The translations under genes and the position numbers were made by a program. Positions 1 through 12,573 of a stretch of DNA of 64,000 bases are shown here, piece after piece. The stretch is taken from the NCBI RefSeq assembly GCF_000257665.1, contig NZ_AJKR01000002.1, forward strand, positions 248,001 through 312,000, given 5' to 3'. Each line of letters starts with the position of its first letter. Within the stretch, counting starts at the first letter, position 1. The notes below the pieces were generated by a model that did not search any database, had not been told where the DNA came from, and was given only the letters and a program-made list of their open reading frames with translations. The stretch comes from Candidatus Aquiluna sp. IMCC13023. GTDB lineage: Bacteria > Actinomycetota > Actinomycetes > Actinomycetales > Microbacteriaceae.

Positions 1-2
1 AG

Positions 3-3000
3 GTAACAAAGTCCTCGGTTCGTCGTGAGCGCATGGGTCACATCGAGCTAGCCGCTCCTGTAACTCACATCTGGTACTTCAAGGGTGTTCCATCGCGCTT
101 GGGTTACCTATTGAACATGGCACCAAAAGACCTAGAGAAGATCATTTACTTTGCCGCTTACCGTGTCATGGATATTGACCACGAGATGCGAACCGCAGAG
201 TATGACCTAGTCCGTGACGAGTACGTAACTCGTATTCGCGCTCTAATTGATGCTCGTGACGAAGAGTTTGAGGCTGCAGCTGGCGAAGAAATCGCAGCAA
301 TGCGCGAACTTGGCTTGGTAATGCAGATTTCCAACAAGTTCTGGGAGGCACCTCGTTGGATCGAGAAGCAGTTCTCCAAGAGCCTTGAGCAGCTAATTGA
401 CGCAGAGGAAAAGGATGCAGATGCATTCTGGTCCGCCCGTGCTTTAGCGCAGGACACTGATGAAGAGCAGGACGACACTGTTGTTCGCACCACCGATGAG
501 GCCAAGAAGATCAAGAAATTGATTGCCGACATCAAAAAGAAGGTGGACAAGATTGTCCGCGAGTACGCACGTCTAGAGCGTCCAGCAAACCTCCACAAGG
601 AGCAGTTGGCATGGCGTATGTTCCTGACGGCTGAAGTAGGCCAGCTAATGCCAAACGACGTGGTCTTTGACTACTTCGATTACTACTTCTCCGACTACGT
701 AATAACTTCAATCGGTGCCGAGGCAGTATTGCAGGTATTGGCTGCATTCGATCTCGAGGGCGCAGCTGCAGAATTGCGTGCTGAGATTGCAACCACCAAG
801 GGCTCAAAGCAGACCCAGGCCATCAAGCGCCTGAAGGTTGTAAACAGCTTTGCTCAGTCCGGTACTCCTCCAACTTCCATGGTGCTATCGGTTCTTCCGG
901 TACTACCTCCGGAGATTCGCCCAATGGTTCAGCTAGACGGTGGCCGCTTCGCGACCAGCGATCTAAACGACCTTTACCGCAGGGTGATCAACCGTAACAA
1001 CCGTCTAAAGCGATTCGTTGATCTAGGTGCGGTTCCAAAGACCATCTTGAACAATGAGAAGCGCATGCTTCAGGAAGCCGTTGACGCGCTGTTTGACAAC
1101 GGTCGCCGTGGTCGAGCTGTTACCGGAACCGGTAACCGTGCACTGAAGTCACTGTCTGATCTTCTTAAGGGTAAGCAGGGTCGTTTCCGCCAGAACCTTC
1201 TGGGTAAGCGAGTTGACTACTCCGGTCGTTCCGTAATTGTGGTTGGACCGCAGTTGAAGCTTCACCAGTGTGGACTTCCAAAGCTGATGGCCCTTGAGCT
1301 ATTCAAGCCATATGTAATGAAGCGTCTTGTTGACATGGGCCTCGCCCAGAACATCAAGAGCGCTAAGCGCATGGTTGAGAGAAGCCGCCCACAGGTTTGG
1401 GGAGTTCTCGAGGAAGTAATTCGCGAGCGTCCAGTGCTACTCAACCGTGCGCCTACCTTGCACCGTTTGGGAATCCAGGCATTCGAGCCACAACTAGTTG
1501 AGGGTAAGGCTATTCAGCTTCACCCGCTTGTTTGTGCTGCTTTCAACGCCGACTTCGACGGTGACCAGATGGCTGTTCACCTTCCTTTGTCAGTTGAGGC
1601 TCAGGCCGAGGCTCGCATCTTGATGCTTGCTTCGAACAACATTTTGAAGCCATCGGACGGACGTCCGGTTGCTACTCCTACCCAGGACATGATCATTGGG
1701 CTCTTCCACCTAACCGCTGAAGTTCCTGGCGGTACAGGTGAGGGGCTAGCTTTCACCTCAATGGGAGAGGCCCAGATGGCCTTTGACATTGGTGGACTTG
1801 ATCTAGGTGCCAAGGTTCGTATTCGTATCGAGGGTGAATTGCGAGAGACCACATTCGGTCGTGCGCTGTTCAACGAGACGCTTCCTCTTTCATACCCATT
1901 CGTGGAGATGCAGGTCGGCAAGAAGGAACTGGGCCAGATCGTATCTGACTTGGTTGAGCTGTTCAGCCGCACCGAAGTTGCGCTTTCTCTTGACGCATTG
2001 AAGGATGCTGGATTCCACTGGGCAACCCGTGCCGGTGTCTCGATGGCTATCTCCGATGCCAACTTTGATCCGAAGGGCACCTTCGATAAGGAGCGCGCTT
2101 CCAGGATTCTGAAGGCCGAGAAGGCTCACACCAAGATTCAGGAAGCGTTCGACAACGGTCTGAAGTCTGACCTTGAGCGCCGTGACGAGCTTGGAGCACT
2201 TTGGTTCAAGGAGACCGGCGAAATCGAGCAGCTACTGCGCGAATCTATCCCGACTGACAACGCGATCTACAAGATGGTGACATCTGGTGCCAGGGGTAAC
2301 TGGCTGCAGATTCGTTCCATCATGGGTATGCGTGGACCGGTTGCAACTTCATCAGGTGACTTTGCTCCGATGCCAGTGAAGGGTAACTACCTCTTGGGTC
2401 TAACCCCTCACGAGTACTTCATTAACGCAACTGGTGCTCGTAAGGGTAACGCTGACACCGCCATGAAGACTGCTGCCGCGGGTTACCTAACCCGTCGTTT
2501 GGTCGACGTTGCACAGGATGTCATCATTCAGATTGAGGACTGTGGAACCACCAAGGGTCTGGACAAGGATCTTCTAGATCAAGAGCAGGTTGAGCTTTCG
2601 ATCGTTGGTCGTACGAATCTTGTTGACATCAAGCAGGGAAAGACTGTTCTTCTTCCTGCCGGTGTAAACATTGACCACTCTGCGGCAAGACGAATCAAGG
2701 AAGCCGGAGTCGAGACAATAACTGTTCGCTCCGTTCTAACCTGTGAGGCTGAAAGCGGTATATGCGCGGCTTGCTACGGTGTTTCATTGGCCACAAACCA
2801 AAAGGTAACTATTGGTGAGGCAATTGGAATCATCGCTGCTCAGTCAATCGGTGAGCCTGGTACTCAGCTAACAATGCGTACCTTCCACACCGGTGGAGCT
2901 GCATCGAGCGCCAAGAAGCAGACCATTCTGAAGTCGATTGGTGGCCAGAAGGTTCGTGTTGAGCGTCTGATTTCCTATGACATCACACAGGGCCTAAACG

Positions 3001-3935
3001 GTGTTACTGACCTTCTAGAAGCTCGAGTTGGTTGGCGTCAAGCCGGCAAGGTTGCTGTTATGGCATTCTGGGCCGGTCAGGTGGACATCGTCGAGAAGGT
3101 TTCCCTAACCGGAACCAAGAGCTTCGAGGTATACGTTCGCCCACAGGGTGAAAAGGCCGAGAAGGAAGCCGAGGCGCTTGCGACTCAGTACAGCTTCAGC
3201 CGTACTGCATCCAAAACCTTCAAGAAGCTAAGTCCTTACCTTCCAATCACTGTAGTTGCCTCAGTTGGCGACCTAGTGGTTCAAAAGGGTGACATGGTTG
3301 ACGCCGGAGACTACCTGGTTGATGGAACTCCAATTCCACACGAGGTTTTGATGATTCGTGGTTCGCGTGAAGCGGCTGCGGAAATCATTCGCGGTGTTCA
3401 GGCCATCTATGGTTCACAGGGTGTTCCTTTGCACGACAAGCACCTCGAGGTAATTGTTCGTCAGATGTTGAACAAGGTGACCGTAATCGATTCTGGAGAC
3501 ACCAACATGCTTCCGGGTGAGATTATTGATCGCCAGAGCTTTGCAGGCAAGAACCGCGAAGCAGTTGCGCAGGGCAATCGTCCAGCCAGTGCTCGTCAAG
3601 AGGTAATGGGTATGACCCGTGCTTCACTTGCTGCTCAGTCTTGGCTATCGGCCGCATCCTTCCAGGAAACCACTCGAGTCCTAACCCAAGCGGCGCTAGA
3701 TCGCCGTGAGGACAGGCTTGTTGGCCTCAAGGAAAACGTGATCATCGGAAAGCTAATTCCAGCCGGAACTGGACTATTGACTTACCGCAACTTCGAAGTA
3801 GATGGAACAGAAGAGGCGAAAGCCGAGCGCTATCCAAACCGAATCTGGTCGGACCAGGGTTACGACCCAACCGATCTGGACTCGCAGGAGCTCAGCCTGA
3901 GTGTTTCTGATCCATTTGCAATCGATGAGAAGTAA
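3..3935 (+). CDS. rpoC: RNA polymerase beta' subunit, 5'-truncated
   Basis: Catalytic beta' subunit of RNA polymerase. The reading frame is open back to base 3 and the residues before the first in-frame ATG (base 33) already match the family, so the gene begins upstream of the window and ATG 33 is internal; the N-terminal zinc site is outside. About 1310 residues are present. The Mg-chelating motif NADFDGD is at bases 1545-1565, and the second zinc site (CGTTKG, later a CEAES..CAACYG block) is near bases 2540-2780. A charged helical stretch near residues 130-195 resembles the actinobacterial beta' insertion. It ends 22 bp before the rpsL promoter. Identity is certain. Confidence 0.98.
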   Translation, partial: VTKSSVRRERMGHIELAAPVTHIWYFKGVPSRLGYLLNMAPKDLEKIIYFAAYRVMDIDHEMRTAEYDLVRDEYVTRIRALIDARDEEFEAAAGEEIAAMRELGLVMQISNKFWEAPRWIEKQFSKSLEQLIDAEEKDADAFWSARALAQDTDEEQDDTVVRTTDEAKKIKKLIADIKKKVDKIVREYARLERPANLHKEQLAWRMFLTAEVGQLMPNDVVFDYFDYYFSDYVITSIGAEAVLQVLAAFDLEGAAAELRAEIATTKGSKQTQAIKRLKVVNSFAQSGTPPTSMVLSVLPVLPPEIRPMVQLDGGRFATSDLNDLYRRVINRNNRLKRFVDLGAVPKTILNNEKRMLQEAVDALFDNGRRGRAVTGTGNRALKSLSDLLKGKQGRFRQNLLGKRVDYSGRSVIVVGPQLKLHQCGLPKLMALELFKPYVMKRLVDMGLAQNIKSAKRMVERSRPQVWGVLEEVIRERPVLLNRAPTLHRLGIQAFEPQLVEGKAIQLHPLVCAAFNADFDGDQMAVHLPLSVEAQAEARILMLASNNILKPSDGRPVATPTQDMIIGLFHLTAEVPGGTGEGLAFTSMGEAQMAFDIGGLDLGAKVRIRIEGELRETTFGRALFNETLPLSYPFVEMQVGKKELGQIVSDLVELFSRTEVALSLDALKDAGFHWATRAGVSMAISDANFDPKGTFDKERASRILKAEKAHTKIQEAFDNGLKSDLERRDELGALWFKETGEIEQLLRESIPTDNAIYKMVTSGARGNWLQIRSIMGMRGPVATSSGDFAPMPVKGNYLLGLTPHEYFINATGARKGNADTAMKTAAAGYLTRRLVDVAQDVIIQIEDCGTTKGLDKDLLDQEQVELSIVGRTNLVDIKQGKTVLLPAGVNIDHSAARRIKEAGVETITVRSVLTCEAESGICAACYGVSLATNQKVTIGEAIGIIAAQSIGEPGTQLTMRTFHTGGAASSAKKQTILKSIGGQKVRVERLISYDITQGLNGVTDLLEARVGWRQAGKVAVMAFWAGQVDIVEKVSLTGTKSFEVYVRPQGEKAEKEAEALATQYSFSRTASKTFKKLSPYLPITVVASVGDLVVQKGDMVDAGDYLVDGTPIPHEVLMIRGSREAAAEIIRGVQAIYGSQGVPLHDKHLEVIVRQMLNKVTVIDSGDTNMLPGEIIDRQSFAGKNREAVAQGNRPASARQEVMGMTRASLAAQSWLSAASFQETTRVLTQAALDRREDRLVGLKENVIIGKLIPAGTGLLTYRNFEVDGTEEAKAERYPNRIWSDQGYDPTDLDSQELSLSVSDPFAIDEK

Positions 3936-3956
3936 CCAAGACAACTAAAAAACCAT

Positions 3957-3986
3957 TTGACCGTTCTCACGGGCTACGGGTATGCT
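3957..3986 (+). promoter_or_regulatory. Promoter of the rpsL-rpsG-fusA operon
   Basis: TTGACC (3957-3962), an 18-bp spacer, then TATGCT (3981-3986), just after the rpoC stop. Transcription would start near 3993, leaving a leader of about 117 nt before rpsL. The same -35 hexamer precedes rplM-rpsI and groES in this window. Confidence 0.65.
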
Positions 3987-3990
3987 TAGG

Positions 3991-4088
3991 GCTGGTCATG
4001 CAACTGCATGTATCAGGCCAGCTCTCGTGAATGTTCGAGATCACGGCCAAAACCTTTGGTTATAAAGCGCCGTTCTGGCGCGCCAAAG
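3991..4088 (+). promoter_or_regulatory. Structured 5' leader of rpsL
   Basis: Two nested hairpins are visible. The first has outer arms GCTGG (3991-3995) and CCAGC (4018-4022) around CATGCA/TGCATG (3997-4002, 4005-4010). The second has outer arms CTTTGG (4054-4059) and CCAAAG (4083-4088) around GCGCC/GGCGC (4067-4071, 4077-4081). The second ends 11 bases before the AGGAG ribosome site. Candidate translational or attenuation control of the str operon; the function is inferred. Confidence 0.45.
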
Positions 4089-4109
4089 ATTAATGAACGA
4101 GGAGAACAA

Positions 4110-4481
4110 GTGCCAACAATTCAGCAGTTGGTTCGCAAGGGACGCAGCCCAAAGGTCACCAAGACCAAGGCTCCAGCCCTAAAGGCTAACCCGCAGCAGC
4201 GCGGTGTATGCACCCGTGTGTACACCACCACCCCAAAGAAGCCGAACTCTGCGCTTCGTAAGGTGGCACGTGTCAAGCTGTCAAACGGTACCGAGGTAAC
4301 CGCGTACATTCCGGGCGAAGGTCACAACCTTCAGGAGCACTCGATGGTGCTTATCCGTGGTGGTCGTGTTAAGGACCTTCCAGGTGTTCGTTACAAGATC
4401 ATTCGTGGTGCTCTGGATACTCAGGCAGTAAAAGACCGTAAGCAGGCTCGTAGCCTCTACGGCGCAAAGAAGGGTAAGTAA
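4110..4481 (+). CDS. rpsL: 30S ribosomal protein S12
   Basis: Decoding-centre protein of the small subunit, 123 residues, the usual length. The GTG start at 4110 is chosen over upstream in-frame codons because AGGAG lies at 4100-4104 and the family N-terminus ([11 protein letters not shown]) begins there; an upstream start would add about 34 unrelated residues encoded by the structured leader. The conserved PKKPNSAL segment, where streptomycin-resistance changes map in other bacteria, is intact, with a lysine at the usual position. First gene of the str operon; its stop shares one base with the rpsG start (TAATG). Confidence 0.97.
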   Translation: MPTIQQLVRKGRSPKVTKTKAPALKANPQQRGVCTRVYTTTPKKPNSALRKVARVKLSNGTEVTAYIPGEGHNLQEHSMVLIRGGRVKDLPGVRYKIIRGALDTQAVKDRKQARSLYGAKKGK

Positions 4482-4951
4482 TGCCTCGTAAAGGCCCAGT
4501 AGCTAAGCGCCCAGTCGCTATGGATCCGGTTTACGGTTCTCCAGTTGTTTCGCAACTAGTCAACAAAATTCTGCTTGACGGCAAGAAGTCAATCGCAGAG
4601 AAAATCGTTTACGGTGCTCTAGAGGGCACCAACGTCAAGACCGGCGACGACCCAGTTGTTCTTCTAAAGAAGGCTTTGGATAACGTTCGCCCAACAGTCG
4701 AGGTTCGTTCTCGCCGTGTTGGTGGCTCGACTTACCAGGTGCCAATCGAGGTTAAGAGCCACCGTGCTAACACCTTGGCTATGCGTTGGTTGGTTCAGTT
4801 CGCTAAGCAGCGTCGTGAAAAGACCATGACCGAGCGCTTGATGAATGAAATTCTTGATGCTTCTAACGGCCTTGGTGCTGCTGTGAAGCGTCGCGAAGAC
4901 ACTCACAAGATGGCTGAGGCCAACAAGGCCTTCGCTCACTACCGCTGGTAA
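4481..4951 (+). CDS. rpsG: 30S ribosomal protein S7
   Basis: Primary 16S rRNA-binding protein that nucleates assembly of the 30S head; 156 residues, standard length. The protein starts MPRKGPV and carries the conserved [16 protein letters not shown] hairpin region and the C-terminal basic helix ending in HYRW. It overlaps rpsL by one base, so translational coupling is likely. Second gene of rpsL-rpsG-fusA. Confidence 0.98.
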   Translation: MPRKGPVAKRPVAMDPVYGSPVVSQLVNKILLDGKKSIAEKIVYGALEGTNVKTGDDPVVLLKKALDNVRPTVEVRSRRVGGSTYQVPIEVKSHRANTLAMRWLVQFAKQRREKTMTERLMNEILDASNGLGAAVKRREDTHKMAEANKAFAHYRW

Positions 4952-4969
4952 ACACCAAAAACTGGCATT

Positions 4970-4985
4970 GAGGATCTTGATCCTC
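4970..4985 (+). promoter_or_regulatory. Hairpin in the rpsG-fusA spacer
   Basis: Perfect 7-bp inverted repeat GAGGATC/GATCCTC with a 2-base loop in the 84-bp gap before fusA. There is no T-tract, so it is not a classical terminator; it may be a processing or control element. Confidence 0.35.
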
Positions 4986-5035
4986 GGTGGCACAAGCACC
5001 AAACCCCTAGTCAATAAATTTCTTCGGAGGCAACC

Positions 5036-7138
<2,103 letters not shown>

Positions 7139-7154
7139 TAAAAACTACTTAAAC

Positions 7155-7181
7155 TTGACTAAGATAGAAATTCTGTAAAAC
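7155..7181 (+). promoter_or_regulatory. Candidate tuf promoter
   Basis: TTGACT (7155-7160) followed after 15 bp by TAAAAC (7176-7181) with a TG just upstream. The spacing is short and the -10 is imperfect, so this is tentative. The string TGTAAAAC also occurs upstream of rpsJ at 9741-9748. Confidence 0.35.
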
Positions 7182-7240
7182 CCAATCAGAGTCGGCCCAC
7201 CGGTCGATGATTTACTACGGATCCATCAGGAGGACCCAAA

Positions 7241-8431
7241 ATGGCTAAGGCGAAATTCGAGCGCACAAAGCCGCACGTCAACATCGGAACCATTGGTCAC
7301 GTCGACCACGGTAAGACCACTCTGACTGCGGCAATTACTAAAGTTCTACACGACAAGTTCCCTGATCTGAACGACAGCTATGCGTTCGATCAGATTGACA
7401 ACTCCCCAGAGGAGAAGCAGCGCGGTATTACTATCAACATCTCACACGTTGAGTACCAGACCGATGCGCGTCACTACGCTCACGTAGACGCACCGGGTCA
7501 CGCTGACTACATCAAGAACATGATTACCGGAGCTGCCCAGATGGACGGCGCAATCTTGGTTGTTGCTGCAACTGATGGACCGATGCCTCAGACCAAGGAG
7601 CACGTGCTTCTTGCTCGTCAGGTTGGAGTTCCTTACATCGTTGTCGCACTAAACAAATCCGACATGGTTGACGACTCCGAGATTCTGGAGCTTGTAGAGG
7701 TCGAGGTTCGCGAACTTCTTTCCAAGTACGAGTTCCCAGGCGACGACGCACCAGTTGTCCAGGTTTCAGCACTGAAGGCCCTCGAGGGTGACCCAGTTTG
7801 GGCCGAGAAGGTTTACGAGCTAATCAAGGCTTGTGACGAGAACATTCCAGAGCCAAAGCGCGACATCGACAAGGCATTCCTAATGCCTGTTGAGGACGTG
7901 TTCACTATCACTGGTCGTGGAACCGTTATCACCGGTAAGGTCGAGCGCGGAACTGTCAACGTGAACGACGAAGTCGAAATCGTTGGAATCCGCGACAAGC
8001 AGAAGACCACAGTTACCGGAATTGAAATGTTCCGCAAGCTACTTGACTACGCAGAGGCCGGCGAGAACGTTGGACTTCTATTGCGTGGAACCAAGCGCGA
8101 GGACGTAGAGCGCGGCCAGGTTGTATGTAAGCCAGGTTCGATCACTCCTCACACCAACTTTGACGCCAACGTCTACATCCTTGCTAAGGATGAGGGTGGC
8201 CGTCACAACCCGTTCTACGCGAACTACCGTCCGCAGTTCTACTTCCGTACCACTGACGTAACTGGTGTTATCACCTTGCCAGCTGGTACCGAAATGGTTA
8301 TGCCTGGCGACACCACCGAGATGGGCGTGGAACTAATCCAGCCAATCGCGATGGAAGAGGGACTACGTTTCGCGATCCGTGAGGGTGGCCGCACAGTAGG
8401 TGCCGGTACCGTCACAAAGGTCACCAAGTAG
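7241..8431 (+). CDS. tuf: Elongation factor Tu
   Basis: GTPase that delivers aminoacyl-tRNA to the ribosome; 396 residues. G1 GHVDHGKT is at residues 19-26, with the DAPGHADY switch and NKSD motifs, then the two beta-barrel domains. AGGAGG lies about 6 bases before the ATG. By eye, leucine is encoded mainly by CTA and CTT with few CTC, which is unusual for Actinobacteria. A strong hairpin terminator follows the stop. Confidence 0.98.
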   Translation: MAKAKFERTKPHVNIGTIGHVDHGKTTLTAAITKVLHDKFPDLNDSYAFDQIDNSPEEKQRGITINISHVEYQTDARHYAHVDAPGHADYIKNMITGAAQMDGAILVVAATDGPMPQTKEHVLLARQVGVPYIVVALNKSDMVDDSEILELVEVEVRELLSKYEFPGDDAPVVQVSALKALEGDPVWAEKVYELIKACDENIPEPKRDIDKAFLMPVEDVFTITGRGTVITGKVERGTVNVNDEVEIVGIRDKQKTTVTGIEMFRKLLDYAEAGENVGLLLRGTKREDVERGQVVCKPGSITPHTNFDANVYILAKDEGGRHNPFYANYRPQFYFRTTDVTGVITLPAGTEMVMPGDTTEMGVELIQPIAMEEGLRFAIREGGRTVGAGTVTKVTK

Positions 8432-8445
8432 TAATAGAAACCTTT

Positions 8446-8480
8446 ACAAAACCCCTCGGGAAACCGGGGGGTTTTGTGTT
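8446..8480 (+). terminator. Rho-independent terminator of tuf
   Basis: 14-bp stem, ACAAAACCCCTCGG paired with CCGGGGGGTTTTGT (one G-T pair), closed by a GAAA tetraloop. The T-rich 3' arm and following bases make it a convincing terminator for the str operon. Confidence 0.85.
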
Positions 8481-8500
8481 TAACGTGATCACAAAGTGCT

Positions 8501-8506
8501 TAGGCT
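8501..8506 (+). promoter_or_regulatory. -10 element of a probable leaderless pirin transcript
   Basis: TAGGCT ends exactly six bases before the ATG at 8513, and no ribosome-binding sequence lies between. This predicts transcription starting at or next to the first base of the start codon. The same layout recurs before other genes in the window (see findings). Confidence 0.5.
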
Positions 8507-8512
8507 TAATAG

Positions 8513-9388
8513 ATGCGCATAGAACCTCGCCGAGTGAAGCTCACCACCCGCACGAGTATTGAAATCAGCAGAACCATCCCGCACGCAAGGCTTAAGACCA
8601 TCGGTGCCTGGTGTTTTGTAGATCACTTTGGTCCTACCGAGCAAAGTGAACCGATGGTCGTTGCTGCTCACCCGCATTCCGGATTGCAAACAGTAACCTG
8701 GCTATTTGAGGGGCGGATTGAGCACCGCGACAGCGTCGGGTCAGTCCAGGTGATCACCCCGGGTCAAGTGAACCTGATGACAGCCGGCAAGGGTATTTCG
8801 CATAGCGAGCTATCGATCGAGGGCGCCAAGTGGTTTCACGGTGTTCAGCTCTGGGTTGCTCTTCCGGAGGAATCTTTAGACATAGATCCATTCTTTGAGC
8901 ACATCGATCAACTGCCCCGTATCTTGATGGAGGGCCTTAGGGCCACGGTATTGGTCGGAGAGTTCATGGGCCGTGCTGCCAATGCGACAACATTCACTCC
9001 ATTGATGGGCGTCGAGCTAGTGCTTGAGCCCGGCGCACACAAGCTGCCCGTGGGTGTAGCGATGGAGCATGGGTTGATGTTGGTAGCAGGAGATGTGACG
9101 GTCGCCGGCCATAGGATGGAGACCTCATCGCTTCACTACTTTGAAGCTGGCAAGGCCGAGCTCGAGGTTACTGTTTCAAAAACTGCGACGATCATGCTTT
9201 TGGGTGGAGAGCCGTTCCAAGAGAAAATTCTGATGTGGTGGAACTTTATCGGGCGCACTCACGAGGAAATCGCACTGGCCAGATCGCAGTGGAACAAACG
9301 AGAAGCCAGGTTTGGTTCATTTGAGGATCAAATAGGCGGCTGGATACCGGCACCGGATCTGCCAAACATCCACCTGAAACCCAGATAA
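8513..9388 (+). CDS. Pirin family protein
   Basis: Bicupin protein of the pirin family, 291 residues. The N-terminal cupin keeps the iron-binding set: H53 and H55 in HPHSG, H97 and E99 in SHSE, matching the metal ligands of human pirin. A pirin C-terminal cupin occupies about residues 165-270. Family members include quercetinase-like dioxygenases and redox-sensing regulators, so the substrate cannot be told. It stands alone between the tuf terminator and the S10 operon, probably monocistronic and leaderless. Confidence 0.88.
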   Translation: MRIEPRRVKLTTRTSIEISRTIPHARLKTIGAWCFVDHFGPTEQSEPMVVAAHPHSGLQTVTWLFEGRIEHRDSVGSVQVITPGQVNLMTAGKGISHSELSIEGAKWFHGVQLWVALPEESLDIDPFFEHIDQLPRILMEGLRATVLVGEFMGRAANATTFTPLMGVELVLEPGAHKLPVGVAMEHGLMLVAGDVTVAGHRMETSSLHYFEAGKAELEVTVSKTATIMLLGGEPFQEKILMWWNFIGRTHEEIALARSQWNKREARFGSFEDQIGGWIPAPDLPNIHLKPR

Positions 9389-9638
9389 AGCAGCCAAAAG
9401 TCATTTTTACCTCGTTAAACATGCCCGCTGTGGGTTTCGTTGATTCTTTAGGTGATTTAACTTGCACCGACCCCCCGAACTGTGGCAAGATTGACGAGTT
9501 CGTGAGTATTTGCGCCTTGTGCGTGAACCACTGCAGGATTTGTGCACAGGTAACTGGGCCTTCCGCAGCTAAGAGCCAACAAAACTTATCTGAGATCTTC
9601 TCCTTGATTTTTCGCGAGTTTTATCGCGGGAGTCGAGA

Positions 9639-9679
9639 TTGACTTTCTCGGACAGAGCCCTAGAAATAGGGCGTTGACA
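9639..9679 (+). promoter_or_regulatory. Candidate S10 operon promoter region
   Basis: TTGACT (9639-9644) is followed after 16 bp by TAGAAA (9661-9666). That hexamer lies in a hairpin, GCCCTA/TAGGGC (9657-9662, 9667-9672) with a GAAA loop. A perfect TTGACA (9674-9679) follows at once, but I find no good -10 at the right distance. Either start would give a leader of roughly 90-120 nt before rpsJ. Confidence 0.4.
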
Positions 9680-9751
9680 TAAAAACAGTGCATCAGCATC
9701 ACGGCAGCAATGAAGTTTGCGTTCTCGCAGATGAATTGGCTGTAAAACTCT

Positions 9752-9767
9752 GTGACCGATAGGTCAC
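9752..9767 (+). promoter_or_regulatory. Dyad GTGACC-GATA-GGTCAC in the rpsJ leader
   Basis: Perfect 6-bp inverted repeat ending 22 bases before the rpsJ ATG and just before its GGAAGG ribosome site. It could be a DNA operator or an RNA hairpin for ribosomal-protein feedback; the sequence does not decide. Confidence 0.35.
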
Positions 9768-9789
9768 CTAGATACGGAAGGCAGTCATC

Positions 9790-10098
9790 ATGGCGGCTAA
9801 CAAGATCCGCATTCGACTGAAGTCGTATGACCACGAGGTCATCGACGCGTCGGCGAGCAAAATTGTCGACACAGTCATACGCGCCGGTGCCAAGGTAGTT
9901 GGTCCAGTACCACTTCCTACCGAGAAAAACATTGTGACGGTTATCCAATCGCCTCACAAGTACAAGGACAGCCGTGAGCACTTTGAGATGCGTACCCACA
10001 AGCGTCTCATCGACATTATCGACCCGACTCCTAAAGCGGTCGATTCGCTGATGCGCCTGGACCTCCCAGCAGATGTCAACATCGAGATCAAGCTCTAA
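9790..10098 (+). CDS. rpsJ: 30S ribosomal protein S10
   Basis: Small-subunit head protein, also the NusE partner in antitermination in other bacteria; 102 residues, normal length. It opens with the conserved [14 protein letters not shown] and ends DVNIEIKL. First gene of the S10-spc array. GGAAGG lies 8 bases upstream of the ATG, and the stop is 10 bases before rplC. Confidence 0.97.
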   Translation: MAANKIRIRLKSYDHEVIDASASKIVDTVIRAGAKVVGPVPLPTEKNIVTVIQSPHKYKDSREHFEMRTHKRLIDIIDPTPKAVDSLMRLDLPADVNIEIKL

Positions 10099-10108
10099 GG
10101 ATTGCGAA

Positions 10109-10765
10109 ATGACTGTAAATACTAGAACCGTAAAGGGACTGCTGGGCAAGAAGCTCGGCATGACGCAGGGCTGGGACGCGGACAACAAGCTTGTTCCGAT
10201 CACAGTCGTTGAGGCTGGCGAGAACGTCATCACTCAAATCAAGAATTTAGAAAAAGACGGCTATGCAGCAATTCAGCTTGCATACGGTGCAATCGAACCC
10301 CGCAAAGTAGACAAGCCTACGACTGGTCACTTTGCGAAGGCCGGTTCCACACCTCGTCGCTTCCTTGCAGAAATCCGTACGGCTGACACTGACATCTATA
10401 CCGTTGGCCAGTCCATCGGCGTTGACATCTTCGAGGTTGGCTCGAAGTTGGACGTTGTTGGAACCAGCAAGGGTAAAGGTTTCGCCGGTGTTATGAAGCG
10501 TCACGGCTTCTCCGGTATCCACGCAAGCCACGGTGCTCACAAGAACCACCGTAAGCCGGGTTCCGTTGGAGCCGGTACTACTCCTTCCCGCGTTCTCAAG
10601 GGCAAGAAGATGCCTGGTCGCATGGGAACAGATCGAGTAACCACATTGAACCTCACCCTTCACGGCGTTGACCTTGAAAAGGGTCTGCTTTTGATAAAGG
10701 GTGCAGTGCCAGGTCCTAAGGGCCAGTTGGTGTTCGTTCGTAACGCAGTAAAGGAGACTGACTAA
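10109..10765 (+). CDS. rplC: 50S ribosomal protein L3
   Basis: Early 23S rRNA-binding protein whose loop reaches toward the peptidyl-transferase centre; 218 residues. The ATG at 10109 ([20 protein letters not shown]) is preferred to an in-frame ATG at 10073 inside rpsJ, because AAGGA lies at 10097-10101 and the family N-terminus starts here. The loop segment [21 protein letters not shown] is conserved. One-base stop/start overlap with rplD. Confidence 0.96.
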   Translation: MTVNTRTVKGLLGKKLGMTQGWDADNKLVPITVVEAGENVITQIKNLEKDGYAAIQLAYGAIEPRKVDKPTTGHFAKAGSTPRRFLAEIRTADTDIYTVGQSIGVDIFEVGSKLDVVGTSKGKGFAGVMKRHGFSGIHASHGAHKNHRKPGSVGAGTTPSRVLKGKKMPGRMGTDRVTTLNLTLHGVDLEKGLLLIKGAVPGPKGQLVFVRNAVKETD

Positions 10766-11415
10766 TGCCTACAGTTGACCTAATTGACGTAAAGGGTAAG
10801 AAGTCCGGTTCTGTGGACCTTCCTGGATCAATCTTTGATGTTCAGACCAACGTTCCACTGATTCACCAGGTAGTTGTTGCTCAGCTTGCAGCCGCTCGCC
10901 AGGGAACACAGTCGACACTTCGCCGTGGCGAGGTTTCGGGTTCTGGTCGCAAGCCGTTCAAGCAAAAGGGAACCGGTCGCGCCCGTCAGGGTTCGATCCG
11001 TATGCCTCAGCACCGCGGTGGTGGAATTATTCACGGTCCAAAGCCTCGTGACTACTCACAGCGCACTCCTAAAAAGATGATTGCCGCAGCTCTTCGCGGA
11101 GCGCTTTCAGACCGCGCAAGAAATGGCCGCATTCACGTTATTGACCAGTTTGCGATTGGCGATGCACCTTCGACCAAGGCAGCAGCTAGCTTCCTGGCTC
11201 AGGTTGCAACCTCAAGAAACATCTTGGTTGTCTTGAGTCGTGAAGACGAGCTTTCTTACAAGTCACTTCGCAACTTGCCGTCCGTTCACGTTATTCCAGC
11301 TGACCAGCTGAATGCATATGACGTTCTGCACGCCGAAGACCTCGTTTTCACTGCGGCCGCAATGGCATCGTTCGTTGAGTCCGCCGTTGTTTCAGACGTT
11401 ATCGAGGAGGCATAA
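10765..11415 (+). CDS. rplD: 50S ribosomal protein L4
   Basis: Exit-tunnel protein, 216 residues. The extended tunnel loop is recognisable ([19 protein letters not shown] and a Gly-rich stretch near residues 50-95). In E. coli L4 represses its own S10 operon; here no E. coli-like leader can be recognised upstream of rpsJ. Starts on the last base of the rplC stop; rplW begins 2 bases after its stop. Confidence 0.96.
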   Translation: MPTVDLIDVKGKKSGSVDLPGSIFDVQTNVPLIHQVVVAQLAAARQGTQSTLRRGEVSGSGRKPFKQKGTGRARQGSIRMPQHRGGGIIHGPKPRDYSQRTPKKMIAAALRGALSDRARNGRIHVIDQFAIGDAPSTKAAASFLAQVATSRNILVVLSREDELSYKSLRNLPSVHVIPADQLNAYDVLHAEDLVFTAAAMASFVESAVVSDVIEEA

Positions 11416-11417
11416 AC

Positions 11418-11717
11418 ATGACCGACATCAAGAAAAACCCCCGCGACATAATCATCAAGCCGATCATTTCGGAGAAGTCTTATGCGCTAATTGATGAGGG
11501 TAAGTACACCTTCGAGGTCGACACTCGCTCTAACAAGACTGAGATCAAGCAGGCCATAGAAGAAATTTTTAGCGTGAAGGTTGATTCAATCAACACACTA
11601 AACCGCGTGGGCAAGACCCGCAAAACTCGCTTCGGCATGGGTAAGCGCAAGGACACCAAGCGCGCCATTGTCTCCTTGAAGTCGGGTTCCATCGACATCT
11701 TTACCTACATCGGTTAA
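11418..11717 (+). CDS. rplW: 50S ribosomal protein L23
   Basis: Protein at the tunnel exit that docks trigger factor and the signal recognition particle in bacteria; 99 residues. Conserved blocks [28 protein letters not shown] and the [15 protein letters not shown] loop are present. GAGGAGG lies upstream, inside the end of rplD. Confidence 0.96.
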   Translation: MTDIKKNPRDIIIKPIISEKSYALIDEGKYTFEVDTRSNKTEIKQAIEEIFSVKVDSINTLNRVGKTRKTRFGMGKRKDTKRAIVSLKSGSIDIFTYIG

Positions 11718-11728
11718 GGGGAACACTC

Positions 11729-12562
11729 ATGGGCATTCGTAAGTACAAGCCAACGACTCCTGGTCGTCGTGGCTCTTCAGTTGCAGATTTTGCTGAGCTG
11801 ACTCGCTCCACTCCAGAGAAGTCGCTTTTGCGACCTCTTCCTAAGACTGGTGGACGTAACTCAAACGGTCGCATCACCACTCGTCACATCGGTGGCGGTC
11901 ACAAGCGTCAGTACCGCGTTATCGACTTCCGTCGTCATGACAAAGACGGTGTTCCGGCCAAGGTTGCTCACATTGAGTATGACCCGAACCGCACCGCTCG
12001 CATTGCGTTGTTGCACTACATCGATGGCACCAAGCGCTACATCATTGCCCCTAACAAGCTAAACCAGGGAGATGCCATCGAGCAGGGCGCACAGGCCGAC
12101 ATCAAGCCGGGCAACAACTTGCCCCTAAAGAACATCCCAGTGGGAACTGTTATTCACGCTATCGAGCTAAAGCCAGGCGGAGGAGCCAAGATGGCTCGTT
12201 CAGCGGGTGCTTCGGTTCGTTTGGTGGCCAAGGAAGGCGACAACGCTCAGCTGAGGTTGCCATCCGGCGAAATCCGCAACGTTGACTCGCGCTGCCGCGC
12301 AACCATTGGTGAGGTCGGCAACGCCGAGCAGTCAAACATCAACTGGGGTAAAGCAGGACGTAAGCGCTGGAAGGGTGTTCGCCCAACAGTTCGTGGTGTC
12401 GCCATGAACCCAGTGGATCACCCACACGGTGGTGGTGAGGGTAAGACTTCCGGTGGACGTCACCCAGTTACGCCTTGGGGCCAAAAAGAGGGCCGCACAC
12501 GTAAGCCAAACCTTCCATCAGACAAGCAAATCGTTCGTCGTCGTTACGCCGGCAAGAAGTAG
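11729..12562 (+). CDS. rplB: 50S ribosomal protein L2
   Basis: Large-subunit protein required for subunit association and peptidyl-transferase assembly; 277 residues. OB-fold and SH3-like domains are followed by the conserved [13 protein letters not shown] block, containing the histidine important for activity in E. coli L2, and [11 protein letters not shown]. The basic C-terminus ends RRRYAGKK. Confidence 0.97.
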   Translation: MGIRKYKPTTPGRRGSSVADFAELTRSTPEKSLLRPLPKTGGRNSNGRITTRHIGGGHKRQYRVIDFRRHDKDGVPAKVAHIEYDPNRTARIALLHYIDGTKRYIIAPNKLNQGDAIEQGAQADIKPGNNLPLKNIPVGTVIHAIELKPGGGAKMARSAGASVRLVAKEGDNAQLRLPSGEIRNVDSRCRATIGEVGNAEQSNINWGKAGRKRWKGVRPTVRGVAMNPVDHPHGGGEGKTSGGRHPVTPWGQKEGRTRKPNLPSDKQIVRRRYAGKK

Positions 12563-12573
12563 GAGATCTTTAG

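Larger units (their letters stand above)
9389..9789 (+). other. 401-bp gene-free region upstream of the S10 operon
   Basis: No convincing gene. The only plus-strand open frame of note (9421-9642, 73 codons) has no ribosome site and no recognisable family. The right half carries candidate promoter hexamers and two short hairpins listed separately; the left half (about 9389-9600) shows nothing I can name. Confidence 0.6.

Noticed and set aside
9421-9642. Open frame of 73 codons upstream of rpsJ
   Set aside because: No ribosome site, no recognisable family, cysteine-rich composition unlike neighbours, and it runs into the candidate promoter.
9586-10233. Minus-strand open frame of 215 codons over the rpsJ/rplC start
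   Set aside because: Antisense to rpsJ and rplC, no ribosome site and no recognisable domain.
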